Part shown: piece by piece, positions 17,048 through 24,936 of the stretch
Layout of the letters: every line of letters starts with the position of its first letter
How positions within the stretch are numbered: position 1 is the stretch's first letter
Assembly: GCA_022483015.1 (NCBI GenBank)
Contig: JAKVOB010000001.1
Coordinates: 1-64,000 of the forward strand
DNA: 64,000 nucleotides
Origin: Atopobiaceae bacterium
Lineage (GTDB): Bacteria > Actinomycetota > Coriobacteriia > Coriobacteriales > Atopobiaceae
Reading direction: 5' to 3'
Made by a program: the position numbers and the translations under genes
Notes under the pieces: model-generated
The model's database searches: none
Told to the model about the DNA's origin: nothing
Seen by the model: only the letters and a program-made list of their open reading frames with translations

Positions 17048-17911
17048 ATGGCAGACACCCTTCCCCCGAACCAGCTCGTCTTCAAGCGCAACGAGGTGAA
17101 GTACCTCCTCGGCCCCAAGGAGCGCGGCGCGCTCGAGGGCGCGATGGAGGACCGCATGGCCTTGGACGAGCATGGCCAATCCATGGTCACGAGCATCTAC
17201 TTCGACACGCCCACGGGCCTGCTCTGCCGGCGCTCCCTCGAGGGTGGCCCCTACAAGGAGAAGCTCCGCGTGCGCGCCTACGGACCGGTCATGCCCGACT
17301 CGTCGGCCTTCGTCGAGATCAAGAAGAAGTGCCGCGGCATCGTCTACAAGCGCCGCGTGGCGGTGAGGGCCGCAGGTACCCTGTCGGCGCTCACCGACCA
17401 TCGCTGTGACAGGCTCCTGCCCCCCGACGGCCATGACGCAGGTCCCACCGACCGCCAGATCCTCTCCGAGATCGACTACCTCCTCGGACGCTACCGCGGG
17501 ATGTCCCCTGCCTTCTGCATCACCTACCTGCGCAAGGCCTTCCTCGCCAGCGACGGCTCCGACCTCAGGATGACCCTCGACACCGACATCCGCTGGTATG
17601 CCTGCACCCCGGACGGCGGAAGCTCATGGACCGAGGGCCTCGCCTCCCCCCAGGGCTCACCGTTGCTCGGGACCGGCGAGGGCCTCCTCGAGCTGAAGAC
17701 CGCCTTCGCGGCCCCCCTCTGGCTCACCCACCTGTTCGACCGGCTCCGGGTCCGCCCCACGTCCTTCTCGAAGGTAGGCCGTGCCTTCATGGCCGACGAG
17801 GCGGCACATCTTGCCCCGGCGGCCCTCCACCTTGCCACGCTCCCGAACATGGGGGCCGAGTCTGACCATGACACCCATCCTGACCACCTAGGGAGCCTTC
17901 GCTATGCCTGA
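17048..17911 (+). CDS. VTC-domain protein (polyphosphate polymerase-like)
   Basis: The 287-residue protein has the VTC domain of CYTH/TTM-fold enzymes, which in yeast Vtc4 makes polyphosphate. Family features are the N-terminal RNEVKYLL, SIYFDTP, then a basic KEKLRVRAYG and FVEIKKKCRGIVYKRR. Late in the chain is GEGLLELKT with the acidic residues that bind metal. Positively charged and acidic strands alternate as in a tunnel enzyme. It starts at ATG 17048 (GAGGAG upstream) and overlaps the next gene by 8 nt. Polymerase activity in bacterial stand-alone VTC proteins is inferred; a role in the synthesis or export of a surface polymer is equally possible. Confidence 0.85.
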   Translation: MADTLPPNQLVFKRNEVKYLLGPKERGALEGAMEDRMALDEHGQSMVTSIYFDTPTGLLCRRSLEGGPYKEKLRVRAYGPVMPDSSAFVEIKKKCRGIVYKRRVAVRAAGTLSALTDHRCDRLLPPDGHDAGPTDRQILSEIDYLLGRYRGMSPAFCITYLRKAFLASDGSDLRMTLDTDIRWYACTPDGGSSWTEGLASPQGSPLLGTGEGLLELKTAFAAPLWLTHLFDRLRVRPTSFSKVGRAFMADEAAHLAPAALHLATLPNMGAESDHDTHPDHLGSLRYA

Positions 17912-18599
17912 CCTCTTCTCGAGCGTCTTCGCCACCACGTCCACCACCACCGAGACGCTCTCGGTAGGTGGGTTCCTCGCCTGCGTCGGCGTCGCGCTGC
18001 TCATCGGACTCTTCCTCGCCTACGTGCATGCGCGGTCGAGCAGGGCCTCCAAGAGCTTCACGACCACCATCGCCCTGCTCCCTGCCATCGTCTGCGTCGT
18101 CATCATGATGGTGAACGGCAACATCGGTGCCGGCGTGGCCGTGGCCGGCGCCTTCAGCCTCGTCCGCTTCCGCTCGGCCCCCGGCACCGCCCGCGAGATC
18201 TGCTCGATCTTCCTCGCTATGGGCACCGGCCTCATCTGTGGCATGGGATACCTGGGCTATGCGGTCCTGTTCGCCGTCGTCCTGGGCTTCGTGATGCTCT
18301 TCTACAACCGCATCGGCCTGGGAGGAGAGGGGTCCGGCAAGCTCACCCTTGCCATCACCATCCCCGAGGGCCTCGACTACGTGGGCGAGTTCGATGACCT
18401 CTTCGAGACGTTCACCTCGGCCCATGAGCTCATGGGCGTCAAGACCACCAACATGGGCAGCATGTACAAGCTCACCTACGCCATCGTCATGCACAACGAC
18501 GATGCCCAGCAGGCCTTCATCGACCAGCTGCGCTGCCGCAACGGCAACCTCGAGATCTCGATCACCCATCCCCAGGAGGAGGTCGGCTATGAGCTCTAG
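17904..18599 (+). CDS. DUF4956 family membrane protein
   Basis: A 231-residue protein with about four membrane segments in its first 145 residues (LACVGVALLIGLFLAYV, TIALLPAIVCVVIMMV, the glycine-rich NGNIGAGVAVAGAFSLVRFRSAPGT block, and GYLGYAVLFAVVLGFVMLFY) and a cytoplasmic alpha/beta tail. The AGAFSLVRFRSAPGTAREI block is typical of DUF4956. Members nearly always sit next to VTC-domain genes, as here, and probably form a membrane partner or channel for them. It overlaps the VTC gene by 8 nt and the next gene by 11 nt. The biochemical role is unknown. Confidence 0.85.
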   Translation: MPDLFSSVFATTSTTTETLSVGGFLACVGVALLIGLFLAYVHARSSRASKSFTTTIALLPAIVCVVIMMVNGNIGAGVAVAGAFSLVRFRSAPGTAREICSIFLAMGTGLICGMGYLGYAVLFAVVLGFVMLFYNRIGLGGEGSGKLTLAITIPEGLDYVGEFDDLFETFTSAHELMGVKTTNMGSMYKLTYAIVMHNDDAQQAFIDQLRCRNGNLEISITHPQEEVGYEL

Positions 18600-20292
18600 G
18601 ACCAGGACCGCGCCTGCGCTCGCCCTCACCTGCGTGCTCGCACTCGGCCTCAGCGCCTGCTCGGGCAGCGGCACGACCACGGCTGCCACGACGACCGCAT
18701 CCTCGACCGAGGCCTCCACGTCGTCCGATGCCACCACCGACACCGGCACGACCACGACCGTCGCCGCGACCGACCTCGACACCACGAGCATGTTCACCGA
18801 CCGCGACCTCTCGGGCAAGACCGACAGCACCTCGGCCACCATCACCCTCTCGGGCTCAGGCGCCACGAGCACCTCGAGCTCGGGCGTCTCGATCGACGGG
18901 AGCACCATCACCATCACCGACGAGGGCACCTATGTCATCACCGGCTCCGGCACCGACGTGCAGGTCGTGGTCGCAGCCGAGGACACCGACAAGGTCCAGC
19001 TCGTCCTCGACGGCGCCACGATCCAGAACTCGACCCTGCCCGCCATCCGCGTGGCCACGGCCGACAAGGTCTTCCTCACCATGGCCGACGGGACCACCAA
19101 CGCGCTCTCCGTGAGCGGGACCGTGGCCGACCCGTCCGACGAGAAGGCCGACGCCGTGGTCTTCTCGCACGACGACCTGACCGTGAACGGGACCGGCGCC
19201 CTGAAGGTCAGCGCCCAGGGGGGCCATGGCATAGTCTCGAAGGACGACCTGGTCTGCGCCGGCGTGACACTCGAGGCCGACGCCTCGGGAGCCTGCCTGA
19301 AGGCCAACAACAGCGTGCGCATCGCAAGCGGGACCTACACCCTCACCTCTGACGACGACACCATCCATGCCGACTCCAACGACACCGTCGGCGGCTTCGT
19401 CTACATCCAGGACGGCACCTTCACCCTGGACGCGGGCGATGACGCGATCCATGCCGACGGGGCCACCCTCGTGGCCGGCGGCACCGTGGACGTCGAGAGG
19501 AGCTACGAGGGCATAGAGGGGACGACCGTGGCGCTGACGGGAGGCGACGTGACCGTCGTCTCGAGCGATGACGGCATCAACGCCGCATCCTCCGACGCCT
19601 CGGGCGACACGAGCACCGACCAGGTCGCGGCCGGCAACACCACCACCTCCACGGGTTCGGGCCAGGGTGGCCAGCAGGGTGGTGCCATGCAGGACTTCCA
19701 CTCCAACGACTCCGCCAACGCCAGCAGCGGCGGCATGATGATGGACACGGACGACAGCTGCGTGGTCACCATCTCGGGTGGCACCCTCACCATCACGGCC
19801 TCGGGTGATGGCATCGACTCCAACGGCACCGTCGACGTCACCGGAGGCACGACCTACGTCTATGGCCCCGAGAGCGGTGGCAACAGCTCGCTGGACTATG
19901 GCACGGGGGCCACGATCTCGGGCGGCACCTTCCTCGCCGCGGGTTCGACCGGCATGGCCGAGAACTTCACCGACGGCACGCAGTGCACGGGCCTCGTGAC
20001 CCTCTCCGGCTCGGCGGGTGACACCATCACCGTGAGTGACTCGTCCGGCACCACCATCGCACGCACGACGGTCGCCGCGTCGTACGGCTGCGTCATCGTG
20101 AGCTCGCCCGACCTGACCCAGGGTTCCACCTATACCGTGAGCAACGGCAGCACGAGCACGCAGGTCACCTTCGACAGCACGATCGAGAGCAGCATCTCGG
20201 GCGGCGGCACCAACATGGGCGGCGGACAGACCTCTGGTGGCATGGGCAGCGGGCAGGCCCCTGGCCAGAAGTCGTCCTCGAGCGCAGCCTAA
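18589..20292 (+). CDS. Cthe_2159-type carbohydrate-binding beta-helix lipoprotein
   Basis: A 567-residue exported lipoprotein: the signal ends in a lipobox (LGLSAC), then a long Thr/Ser/Ala linker. From about residue 110 come repeated short beta strands with motifs such as GTYVITGSGTDVQVVV, GGHGIVSKDDL, YTLTSDDDTIHAD, DAGDDAIHADG and ASGDGIDSNGTVDVTGG. The recurring DD-x-I-H/N-A/S-D/N turns are typical of the Cthe_2159/DUF4353 calcium-dependent polygalacturonate-binding right-handed beta-helix. A Gly/Gln/Met-rich loop interrupts it, and the tail is Gly/Ser-rich. ATG 18589 has AGGAGGAGG upstream and overlaps the DUF4956 gene. The ligand here is not known. Confidence 0.85.
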   Translation: MSSRTRTAPALALTCVLALGLSACSGSGTTTAATTTASSTEASTSSDATTDTGTTTTVAATDLDTTSMFTDRDLSGKTDSTSATITLSGSGATSTSSSGVSIDGSTITITDEGTYVITGSGTDVQVVVAAEDTDKVQLVLDGATIQNSTLPAIRVATADKVFLTMADGTTNALSVSGTVADPSDEKADAVVFSHDDLTVNGTGALKVSAQGGHGIVSKDDLVCAGVTLEADASGACLKANNSVRIASGTYTLTSDDDTIHADSNDTVGGFVYIQDGTFTLDAGDDAIHADGATLVAGGTVDVERSYEGIEGTTVALTGGDVTVVSSDDGINAASSDASGDTSTDQVAAGNTTTSTGSGQGGQQGGAMQDFHSNDSANASSGGMMMDTDDSCVVTISGGTLTITASGDGIDSNGTVDVTGGTTYVYGPESGGNSSLDYGTGATISGGTFLAAGSTGMAENFTDGTQCTGLVTLSGSAGDTITVSDSSGTTIARTTVAASYGCVIVSSPDLTQGSTYTVSNGSTSTQVTFDSTIESSISGGGTNMGGGQTSGGMGSGQAPGQKSSSSAA

Positions 20293-20311
20293 GGCCGCCC
20301 ACCGCGCATGT

Positions 20312-20340
20312 TTGCGTTCCTCCCCCGTGGGGCATACTAT
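20312..20340 (+). promoter_or_regulatory. Promoter of the tlpA-like operon
   Basis: TTGCGT (20312-20317) and TACTAT (20335-20340) are 17 bp apart. The -10 box lies inside the left arm of the inverted repeat 20329-20374, so the promoter is probably controlled. Confidence 0.6.
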
Positions 20341-20374
20341 ATGTTACCTTGTAGGTAATCATATGGTATGCCCC
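20329..20374. promoter_or_regulatory. 46-bp inverted repeat over the promoter
   Basis: GGGGCATAC and TTACCT on the left pair with AGGTAA and GTATGCCCC on the right around a TTG centre, with one short mismatched stretch. The repeat covers the -10 box and the expected transcript start, and ends 16 nt before the tlpA-like start. It looks like an operator or leader hairpin. There is no U-run, so a terminator of the upstream operon is less likely. Confidence 0.65.
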
Positions 20375-20390
20375 ATGATAGGAGACGACC

Positions 20391-21011
20391 ATGTCCCACG
20401 GACGCCCCCGCACGTCACTGCCCGGCATCACGCTCGTCGCGGCCCTCGCCCTCGCCACCCTCGGCATCACGGCCTGCGGCTCGGCAGGTGCCGCCTCGAC
20501 CGCGACCACCTCGTCAGAAGCCACCTCGACCTCGGCCGTGACCAAGGCGGACTCGGCCATCCTGGGTACCTTCTCGGCAGATGACCTCGACGGCATCACG
20601 CATGACCAGTCGGCCCTCCAAGGCCACAGGCTCACCATGGTCAACGTCTGGGCCACCTACTGCAGCCCCTGCATCAGGGAGATGGGCTCCTTGGGCGAGC
20701 TCTCGGACGACTATGCCGACAAGGGTCTCCAGGTGATCGGCGTGGTGTCCGACACACTGAACTCCGATGGCTCGATCAGCTCGGACCAGGTGAGCACCGC
20801 CAAGAGCATCGTCGCGGCCACCGGGGCCGACTACCTGCACCTGGTCCCCTCGTCCGACCTCTATCCCCTCATCAGGACGGCGACGGCCGTACCCACGACC
20901 ATCTTCGTCGACGAGACGGGCACGCAGGTCGGCAGGACCTATACGGGTGCCAAGAGCAAGGACGCCTGGGCGGCCATCATCGACGAGACCTTGGCGGCGG
21001 TGACCTCATGA
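20391..21011 (+). CDS. TlpA/ResA-like thiol-disulfide lipoprotein
   Basis: A 206-residue lipoprotein with signal and lipobox ITAC (lipidated Cys29), a Ser/Thr/Ala linker, then a thioredoxin fold of the TlpA/ResA type. The redox motif is YCSPC (Cys91 and Cys94) after VNVWATY, and the cis-proline region is TAVPTTIFVDETG. It should act outside the membrane, reducing or isomerising disulfides of exported proteins or c-type haem sites. It overlaps the next gene by 4 nt and shares a promoter with it. No cytochrome-maturation genes are near. Confidence 0.88.
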   Translation: MSHGRPRTSLPGITLVAALALATLGITACGSAGAASTATTSSEATSTSAVTKADSAILGTFSADDLDGITHDQSALQGHRLTMVNVWATYCSPCIREMGSLGELSDDYADKGLQVIGVVSDTLNSDGSISSDQVSTAKSIVAATGADYLHLVPSSDLYPLIRTATAVPTTIFVDETGTQVGRTYTGAKSKDAWAAIIDETLAAVTS

Positions 21012-21166
21012 GGAGGATCATCTCGCTCGTCCGCCATAGCCCGCTGGCACTCGTGGTCGCCGCCGCTGGTGTCGTGCTCATCGTGATCGGCGTGCAAGGT
21101 GGGGAGGCCCAGGTCGTCTTCCGCAAGGCCTCCCAGGTCTGCATGGAGTGCATCGGCCTTGGCTAG
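21008..21166 (+). CDS. One-helix CxxC mini-protein (CD1871A-like, 52 aa)
   Basis: A 52-residue protein starting at the ATGA overlap with the TlpA-like gene. It has a basic N-terminus, one membrane helix (LALVVAAAGVVLIVIGV), then a short extracytoplasmic segment ending SQVCMECIGLG. The layout matches the CD1871A family of small CXXC-motif proteins found between thioredoxin-like and polyferredoxin genes in clostridia. A role as an electron shuttle between its two neighbours is inferred from position and the CxxC; no activity is established to my knowledge. Confidence 0.8.
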   Translation: MRRIISLVRHSPLALVVAAAGVVLIVIGVQGGEAQVVFRKASQVCMECIGLG

Positions 21167-22076
21167 GACATCCCACACAGACGGGCGCCGACCGCTCCTG
21201 CACGGGCACGCACGCCTGGTGGTCCAGGCTGCGGCCACGTTCCTCTCGAATGCCGACCTCGCCGGATTCGCCGAGGGCACCATCCACACGGGCCCGAGCA
21301 AGGCCGTCTGCGTACCGGGCCTCAACTGTTACTCATGTCCCGGGGCCGTGGGCGCCTGTCCCATAGGGTCGCTGCAGGCCGTCCTCGCGAGCCGCGGCCG
21401 GTGGGCCTCGTTCTATGTGACGGGGTTCCTCGTCCTCGTAGGGTCGCTGCTGGGCCGCCTCGTCTGCGGCTGGCTCTGCCCGTTCGGGCTCGTGCAGGAC
21501 CTCCTCCACAAGATCCCCTTCCCCCACAAGCTCAAGGTCCTTCCCGGCGAGCGCTGGGCGAGACGCCTGCGCTACGTGGTCCTGGGCCTGCTCGTCATCG
21601 TGCTGCCGCTCACCGTGCTCGACCTGGCGGGCCAAGGCCAGCCCTGGTTCTGCGAGTACCTGTGCCCGTCCGGCACCCTCTTCGCGGGCATCCCCCTCGT
21701 CGCCGCCAACCCTGGCCTCCAGGCAGCCTTGGGCTGGCTCTTCGACTGGAAGGTCGCCATCCTCGTGGCGTGCCTGCTCGCCTCCGTGGTGCTCTGGCGC
21801 CCCTTCTGCCGCTACCTCTGCCCGCTCGGTGCCGTCTACGGCCTGTTCAACCCGATCGCGCTCTATCGCTACCAGGTCGACGAGCATGCCTGCACCGACT
21901 GCGGGGCCTGCCATGCGGCCTGCCCCATGGACATCGACGCCCACGCCACCCCCAACAGCCGCGACTGCGTGCGGTGCGGGGCCTGCAAGTCGGCCTGCCC
22001 CACGGGCGCTCTCATGAGCACCTGGGAGGCGGCCGTGAGCGACCGCCTGTCCGAGGACGCGAGGCCGAGGGGCTAG
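21159..22076 (+). CDS. Polyferredoxin-type 4Fe-4S membrane protein (NapH-like)
   Basis: About 305 residues with four to five membrane helices and several cysteine motifs: CYSCPGAVGACP, then CGWLCPFG, CEYLCPSG and CRYLCPLG at helix ends. Two classical clusters follow, CTDCGACHAACP and CVRCGACKSACP, near the C-terminus. This is the NapH/RnfB-like layout for moving electrons from cytoplasmic donors to the membrane. The most likely start is TTG at 21159, 8 nt inside the preceding gene with GGAG 10 nt upstream; no better start is seen. It closes the three-gene redox operon. Confidence 0.85.
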   Translation: MARTSHTDGRRPLLHGHARLVVQAAATFLSNADLAGFAEGTIHTGPSKAVCVPGLNCYSCPGAVGACPIGSLQAVLASRGRWASFYVTGFLVLVGSLLGRLVCGWLCPFGLVQDLLHKIPFPHKLKVLPGERWARRLRYVVLGLLVIVLPLTVLDLAGQGQPWFCEYLCPSGTLFAGIPLVAANPGLQAALGWLFDWKVAILVACLLASVVLWRPFCRYLCPLGAVYGLFNPIALYRYQVDEHACTDCGACHAACPMDIDAHATPNSRDCVRCGACKSACPTGALMSTWEAAVSDRLSEDARPRG

Positions 22077-22135
22077 CCCATCACCACCCCATCGCTTGCG
22101 CTACCCTGAGAGGCACCCTGACCCAAGGAGGCCCC

Positions 22136-22558
22136 ATGTACGGACTCAAGACCGAGAGCTACTTCGACAGCGCGCACTTCCTCGCCGACTATCACGGCAA
22201 GTGCGAGAACCTCCACGGTCATCGCTGGCGCGTCGTCGCCTACATAAGCCAGGACGACCTGGGAGATGCCGGCACCGAGCGCGACATGGTGCTCGACTTC
22301 GGCCGCTTCAAGGCAACGCTGCGAGAGCTCACGGCGGAGTATGACCACACCTTCCTGGTGGAGGAGGGCACCCTCAAGCCCCAGACCATGGCGTGCCTCG
22401 AGGAGGAGGGCTTCTCGCTCACCATCCTGCCCTTCCGGACCACCGCCGAGAACCTCGCACGCCACTTCTTCGACCGCCTGGCCGAGAAGGGCCTGCCCGT
22501 CTCGCAGGTCGACGTCTACGAGACGCCGCTCAACTGCGCGACCTATCGTCGCGACTAG
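22136..22558 (+). CDS. queD: 6-carboxy-tetrahydropterin synthase (QueD-like)
   Basis: A 140-residue 6-pyruvoyl-tetrahydropterin synthase-fold enzyme. Zinc ligands His14, His27 and His29 are present (DSAHF, NLHGHRW), and Cys23 in GKCENLHGH is the catalytic cysteine expected in QueD rather than the Glu seen in PTPS-III. QueD makes the 7-deazaguanine precursor of queuosine from dihydroneopterin triphosphate. An AAGGAGG ribosome site precedes ATG 22136. No other queuosine gene is in the window, so the assignment rests on motifs. Confidence 0.88.
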   Translation: MYGLKTESYFDSAHFLADYHGKCENLHGHRWRVVAYISQDDLGDAGTERDMVLDFGRFKATLRELTAEYDHTFLVEEGTLKPQTMACLEEEGFSLTILPFRTTAENLARHFFDRLAEKGLPVSQVDVYETPLNCATYRRD

Positions 22559-22585
22559 ACCCATCCCATCGCAAACGGAGTGACC

Positions 22586-23704
22586 ATGACCCAGCTCGAG
22601 ACCGCACGTCTCATCCTCAGACCCTGGCACGAGTCAGATGCCCCCGCGCTCTTCTCGCATGCGAAGGACCCAGCCGTCGGCCCCGTCGCCGGCTGGCCCG
22701 CCCACAAGGACGTCGCCGAGAGCCGCCAGGTCATCCGCGACGTCCTGGCCGCCCCCGAGAGCTATGCCATCGTCATCAAGCGCCACGCCCTTCTCGACCG
22801 CCCCGTAGGCAGCATCGGCCTCATGATGGGCGACACGTCGGACATCGGGCTGCCTCCCGACGAGGCCGAGATCGGCTACTGGATCGGACGCAGCCACTGG
22901 GGTCACGGATACATGCCCGAGGCCGTGGTCGAGCTCATGCGCCATGCCTTCGTCGACCTCGGGATCAAGGCCGTGTGGTGCGGCTATGACGAGGGCAACG
23001 ACAGGAGTCGACGCGTCCAGGAGAAGGTCGGCCTCAAGCCCCACCACATCCTCCACGACCGCGTGCGGCCCATCATGGGCGACGTCAGGACCGAGTACCT
23101 CACGAGGCTCACCCGCGAGGAGTGGTCGGCGGCACGTGCCGCTGACCCCGTGGACGATGCGACCATCGCAGCCCAGCAGGCCGAGAAGGACGACATCGAG
23201 GCGAACGTCGAGCTCGTGTCATTCGTCCGCAGCGGCGGGCAGACCGGGGCGGACCGGGCGGGACTCGATGCCGCGCGCGAGGCGGGGGTTCCCATCTGCG
23301 GATGGTGCCCGAAGGGGGGCCTTGCCGAGGACCTCCCCGACGAGCCTGGGGTCATGTCGGGCTACCCCGAGCTCAGGGAGACCCCGTCGGCCGGCTATGT
23401 GCAGCGGACGGCCTGGAACGTGCGCGACAGCCATGCCACGCTCATCGTGGCCCCCGACGGGCTCGAGCCCAAGAGCGGCACGGCCATGACGGTCGAGTAC
23501 GCGCACGACTACGGCAGGCCCGTGTTCGTCGCGACCAAGCCCGAGGACCTCGCCGGCGCACGGAAGTGGCTCGAGGGCGTCGGACGCGGCATCACGCTCA
23601 ACGTTGCCGGTCCCCGCGCCTCCAAGGTCCCCGAGGCCTACCCCATGACGAAGGACCTCGTCCTGTCCCTCCTGGAACACGACGACGGGCCAGCTCGGCC
23701 CTAG
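22586..23704 (+). CDS. Fusion of a GNAT acetyltransferase and a putative molybdenum-carrier domain
   Basis: The 372-residue protein has two domains. Residues 1 to about 180 are a RimJ/RimL-type GNAT N-acetyltransferase (LETARLILRPWHESDAP, EIGYWIGRSHWGHGYMPEAV, then NDRSRRVQEKVGL). After a charged linker, residues 213 to about 370 match the putative molybdenum-carrier/LOG-like Rossmann family: VRSGGQTGADRAGLDAA, GWCPKGGLAEDL, YPELRETPS, RTAWNVRDSHATLIV. ATG 22586 follows GGAG. It runs tail-to-tail with the ATP-grasp gene, stops overlapping by 4 nt. The ligand of the second domain is uncertain, since the family name comes from one structure. Confidence 0.85.
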   Translation: MTQLETARLILRPWHESDAPALFSHAKDPAVGPVAGWPAHKDVAESRQVIRDVLAAPESYAIVIKRHALLDRPVGSIGLMMGDTSDIGLPPDEAEIGYWIGRSHWGHGYMPEAVVELMRHAFVDLGIKAVWCGYDEGNDRSRRVQEKVGLKPHHILHDRVRPIMGDVRTEYLTRLTREEWSAARAADPVDDATIAAQQAEKDDIEANVELVSFVRSGGQTGADRAGLDAAREAGVPICGWCPKGGLAEDLPDEPGVMSGYPELRETPSAGYVQRTAWNVRDSHATLIVAPDGLEPKSGTAMTVEYAHDYGRPVFVATKPEDLAGARKWLEGVGRGITLNVAGPRASKVPEAYPMTKDLVLSLLEHDDGPARP

Positions 23705-24888
23705 GCCAGGGCGTATCCCTTGAATGCCTCCATCGCAGCCTCGTCGGGCTCGCGGGCCATGAAGAACTCGTTGCCCATGTCATCGGAGATGGCATCAGGC
23801 ATACGCCCGGACATCCGGACGTCTCCCCCGAAGCGGGCAAGGACGTCGTCGAAGGAATGCCGGTAGGTATGGATGTCACGGCGGCCCACATAGACGCAGT
23901 ACTGGTCGTCGCCGCTCCTCGGTAGCGTCCGCGACCCGTGGCAGACCATGTCGGCCCAGATCTGGTAGACGTCGGTCGAATGCGCGATGTCCATCATGTC
24001 AGGTGTGTAGCCTCCGGCCGGCCGCATGTTCACCTCGAGCCCCACGAAGTCCCCCGGCCCACCGAGGCCCGGATGCTCCTGCTCGAGGCGGAAGAACTCC
24101 ATATGGACGAAGCGGGCACGGACGCCGAACGAGGCGACCGTGGCGCGCCCGCGCTCACGAAGCTGCTGGGGGACCTCGGGCAGCGTGCAGTACGTGAAGT
24201 CGAGCCTCTGCTCGACGATCCTCGCCATGGAAGGTGGGAAGCAGCAGCTGCTCTCGAAGAGGGGCGTGCCGTCCTGGTCGATGATGGCATCGTAGCTGTA
24301 GATGTCCCCCGTGACGTACTCCTCCATCACGTATGGGACCATCGTCTTGGCCGCGAAGAAGCTCGCGAGGCCGGCGTCGTCCTCGATCTTGAACGTCCCC
24401 TCGGCGCCCACGCCCACGTCAGGCTTGGCAAAGACCGGATAGCCCCCGACCTCGCGGACGAAGTCCGCGGCCGCCGCCTGCGTGGAGACCTTGCAGGACC
24501 GGGCCGACGGCACACCCGCACGCTCGTAGAAGGCCTTCATGCCCCGCTTGCTCTTGAAACGGGCGACCCCAGCCGTATCGACCCCGGTGGTGATGGCGAA
24601 GTCGGTGCGGAGACGTGCGTCCTGCTCGAGCCAGTACTCGTTGTTCGACTCGAGCCAGTCGATGGCGCCATGGCGCGAGATGAGGTATGCGACGGCACGC
24701 TGCATCTCGTCATAGTCCGAGAGGGAGTCGACCCGGTAGTACTCGGCAAGCGATGCCTGGAGGTCAGCACCGAGGCTGTCGTAGGAGGCGTCCCCGATGC
24801 CGAGCACGGTGGCGCCGTCGCGGCTGAGACGGTCACAGAACCGACGGTAGTTCAACGGAAAGTTCGGAGACACGAAGACGAAGTTCAT
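23701..24888 (-). CDS. ATP-grasp domain protein, ligase of unknown substrate
   Basis: A 395-residue enzyme with an N-terminal pre-ATP-grasp fold (MNFVFVSPNFPLNYRRF) and the ATP-grasp core: GYPVFAKPDVGVGAEGT for the nucleotide-binding loop, PYVMEEYVTG, and a metal-binding end at VGLEVNMRPAGGYTPDMM. Such proteins join a carboxylate to an amine or thiol through an acyl-phosphate. The gene follows the esterase gene on the same strand after 48 bp, so the two likely form an operon. It resembles the carboxylate-amine ligase group, but the substrates are unknown. Confidence 0.85.
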   Translation of the reverse strand: MNFVFVSPNFPLNYRRFCDRLSRDGATVLGIGDASYDSLGADLQASLAEYYRVDSLSDYDEMQRAVAYLISRHGAIDWLESNNEYWLEQDARLRTDFAITTGVDTAGVARFKSKRGMKAFYERAGVPSARSCKVSTQAAAADFVREVGGYPVFAKPDVGVGAEGTFKIEDDAGLASFFAAKTMVPYVMEEYVTGDIYSYDAIIDQDGTPLFESSCCFPPSMARIVEQRLDFTYCTLPEVPQQLRERGRATVASFGVRARFVHMEFFRLEQEHPGLGGPGDFVGLEVNMRPAGGYTPDMMDIAHSTDVYQIWADMVCHGSRTLPRSGDDQYCVYVGRRDIHTYRHSFDDVLARFGGDVRMSGRMPDAISDDMGNEFFMAREPDEAAMEAFKGYALA

Positions 24889-24936
24889 GGCACCACCCCC
24901 ACAGCTGCAACCACGTGCTACCGCTCAGCCGACCCC

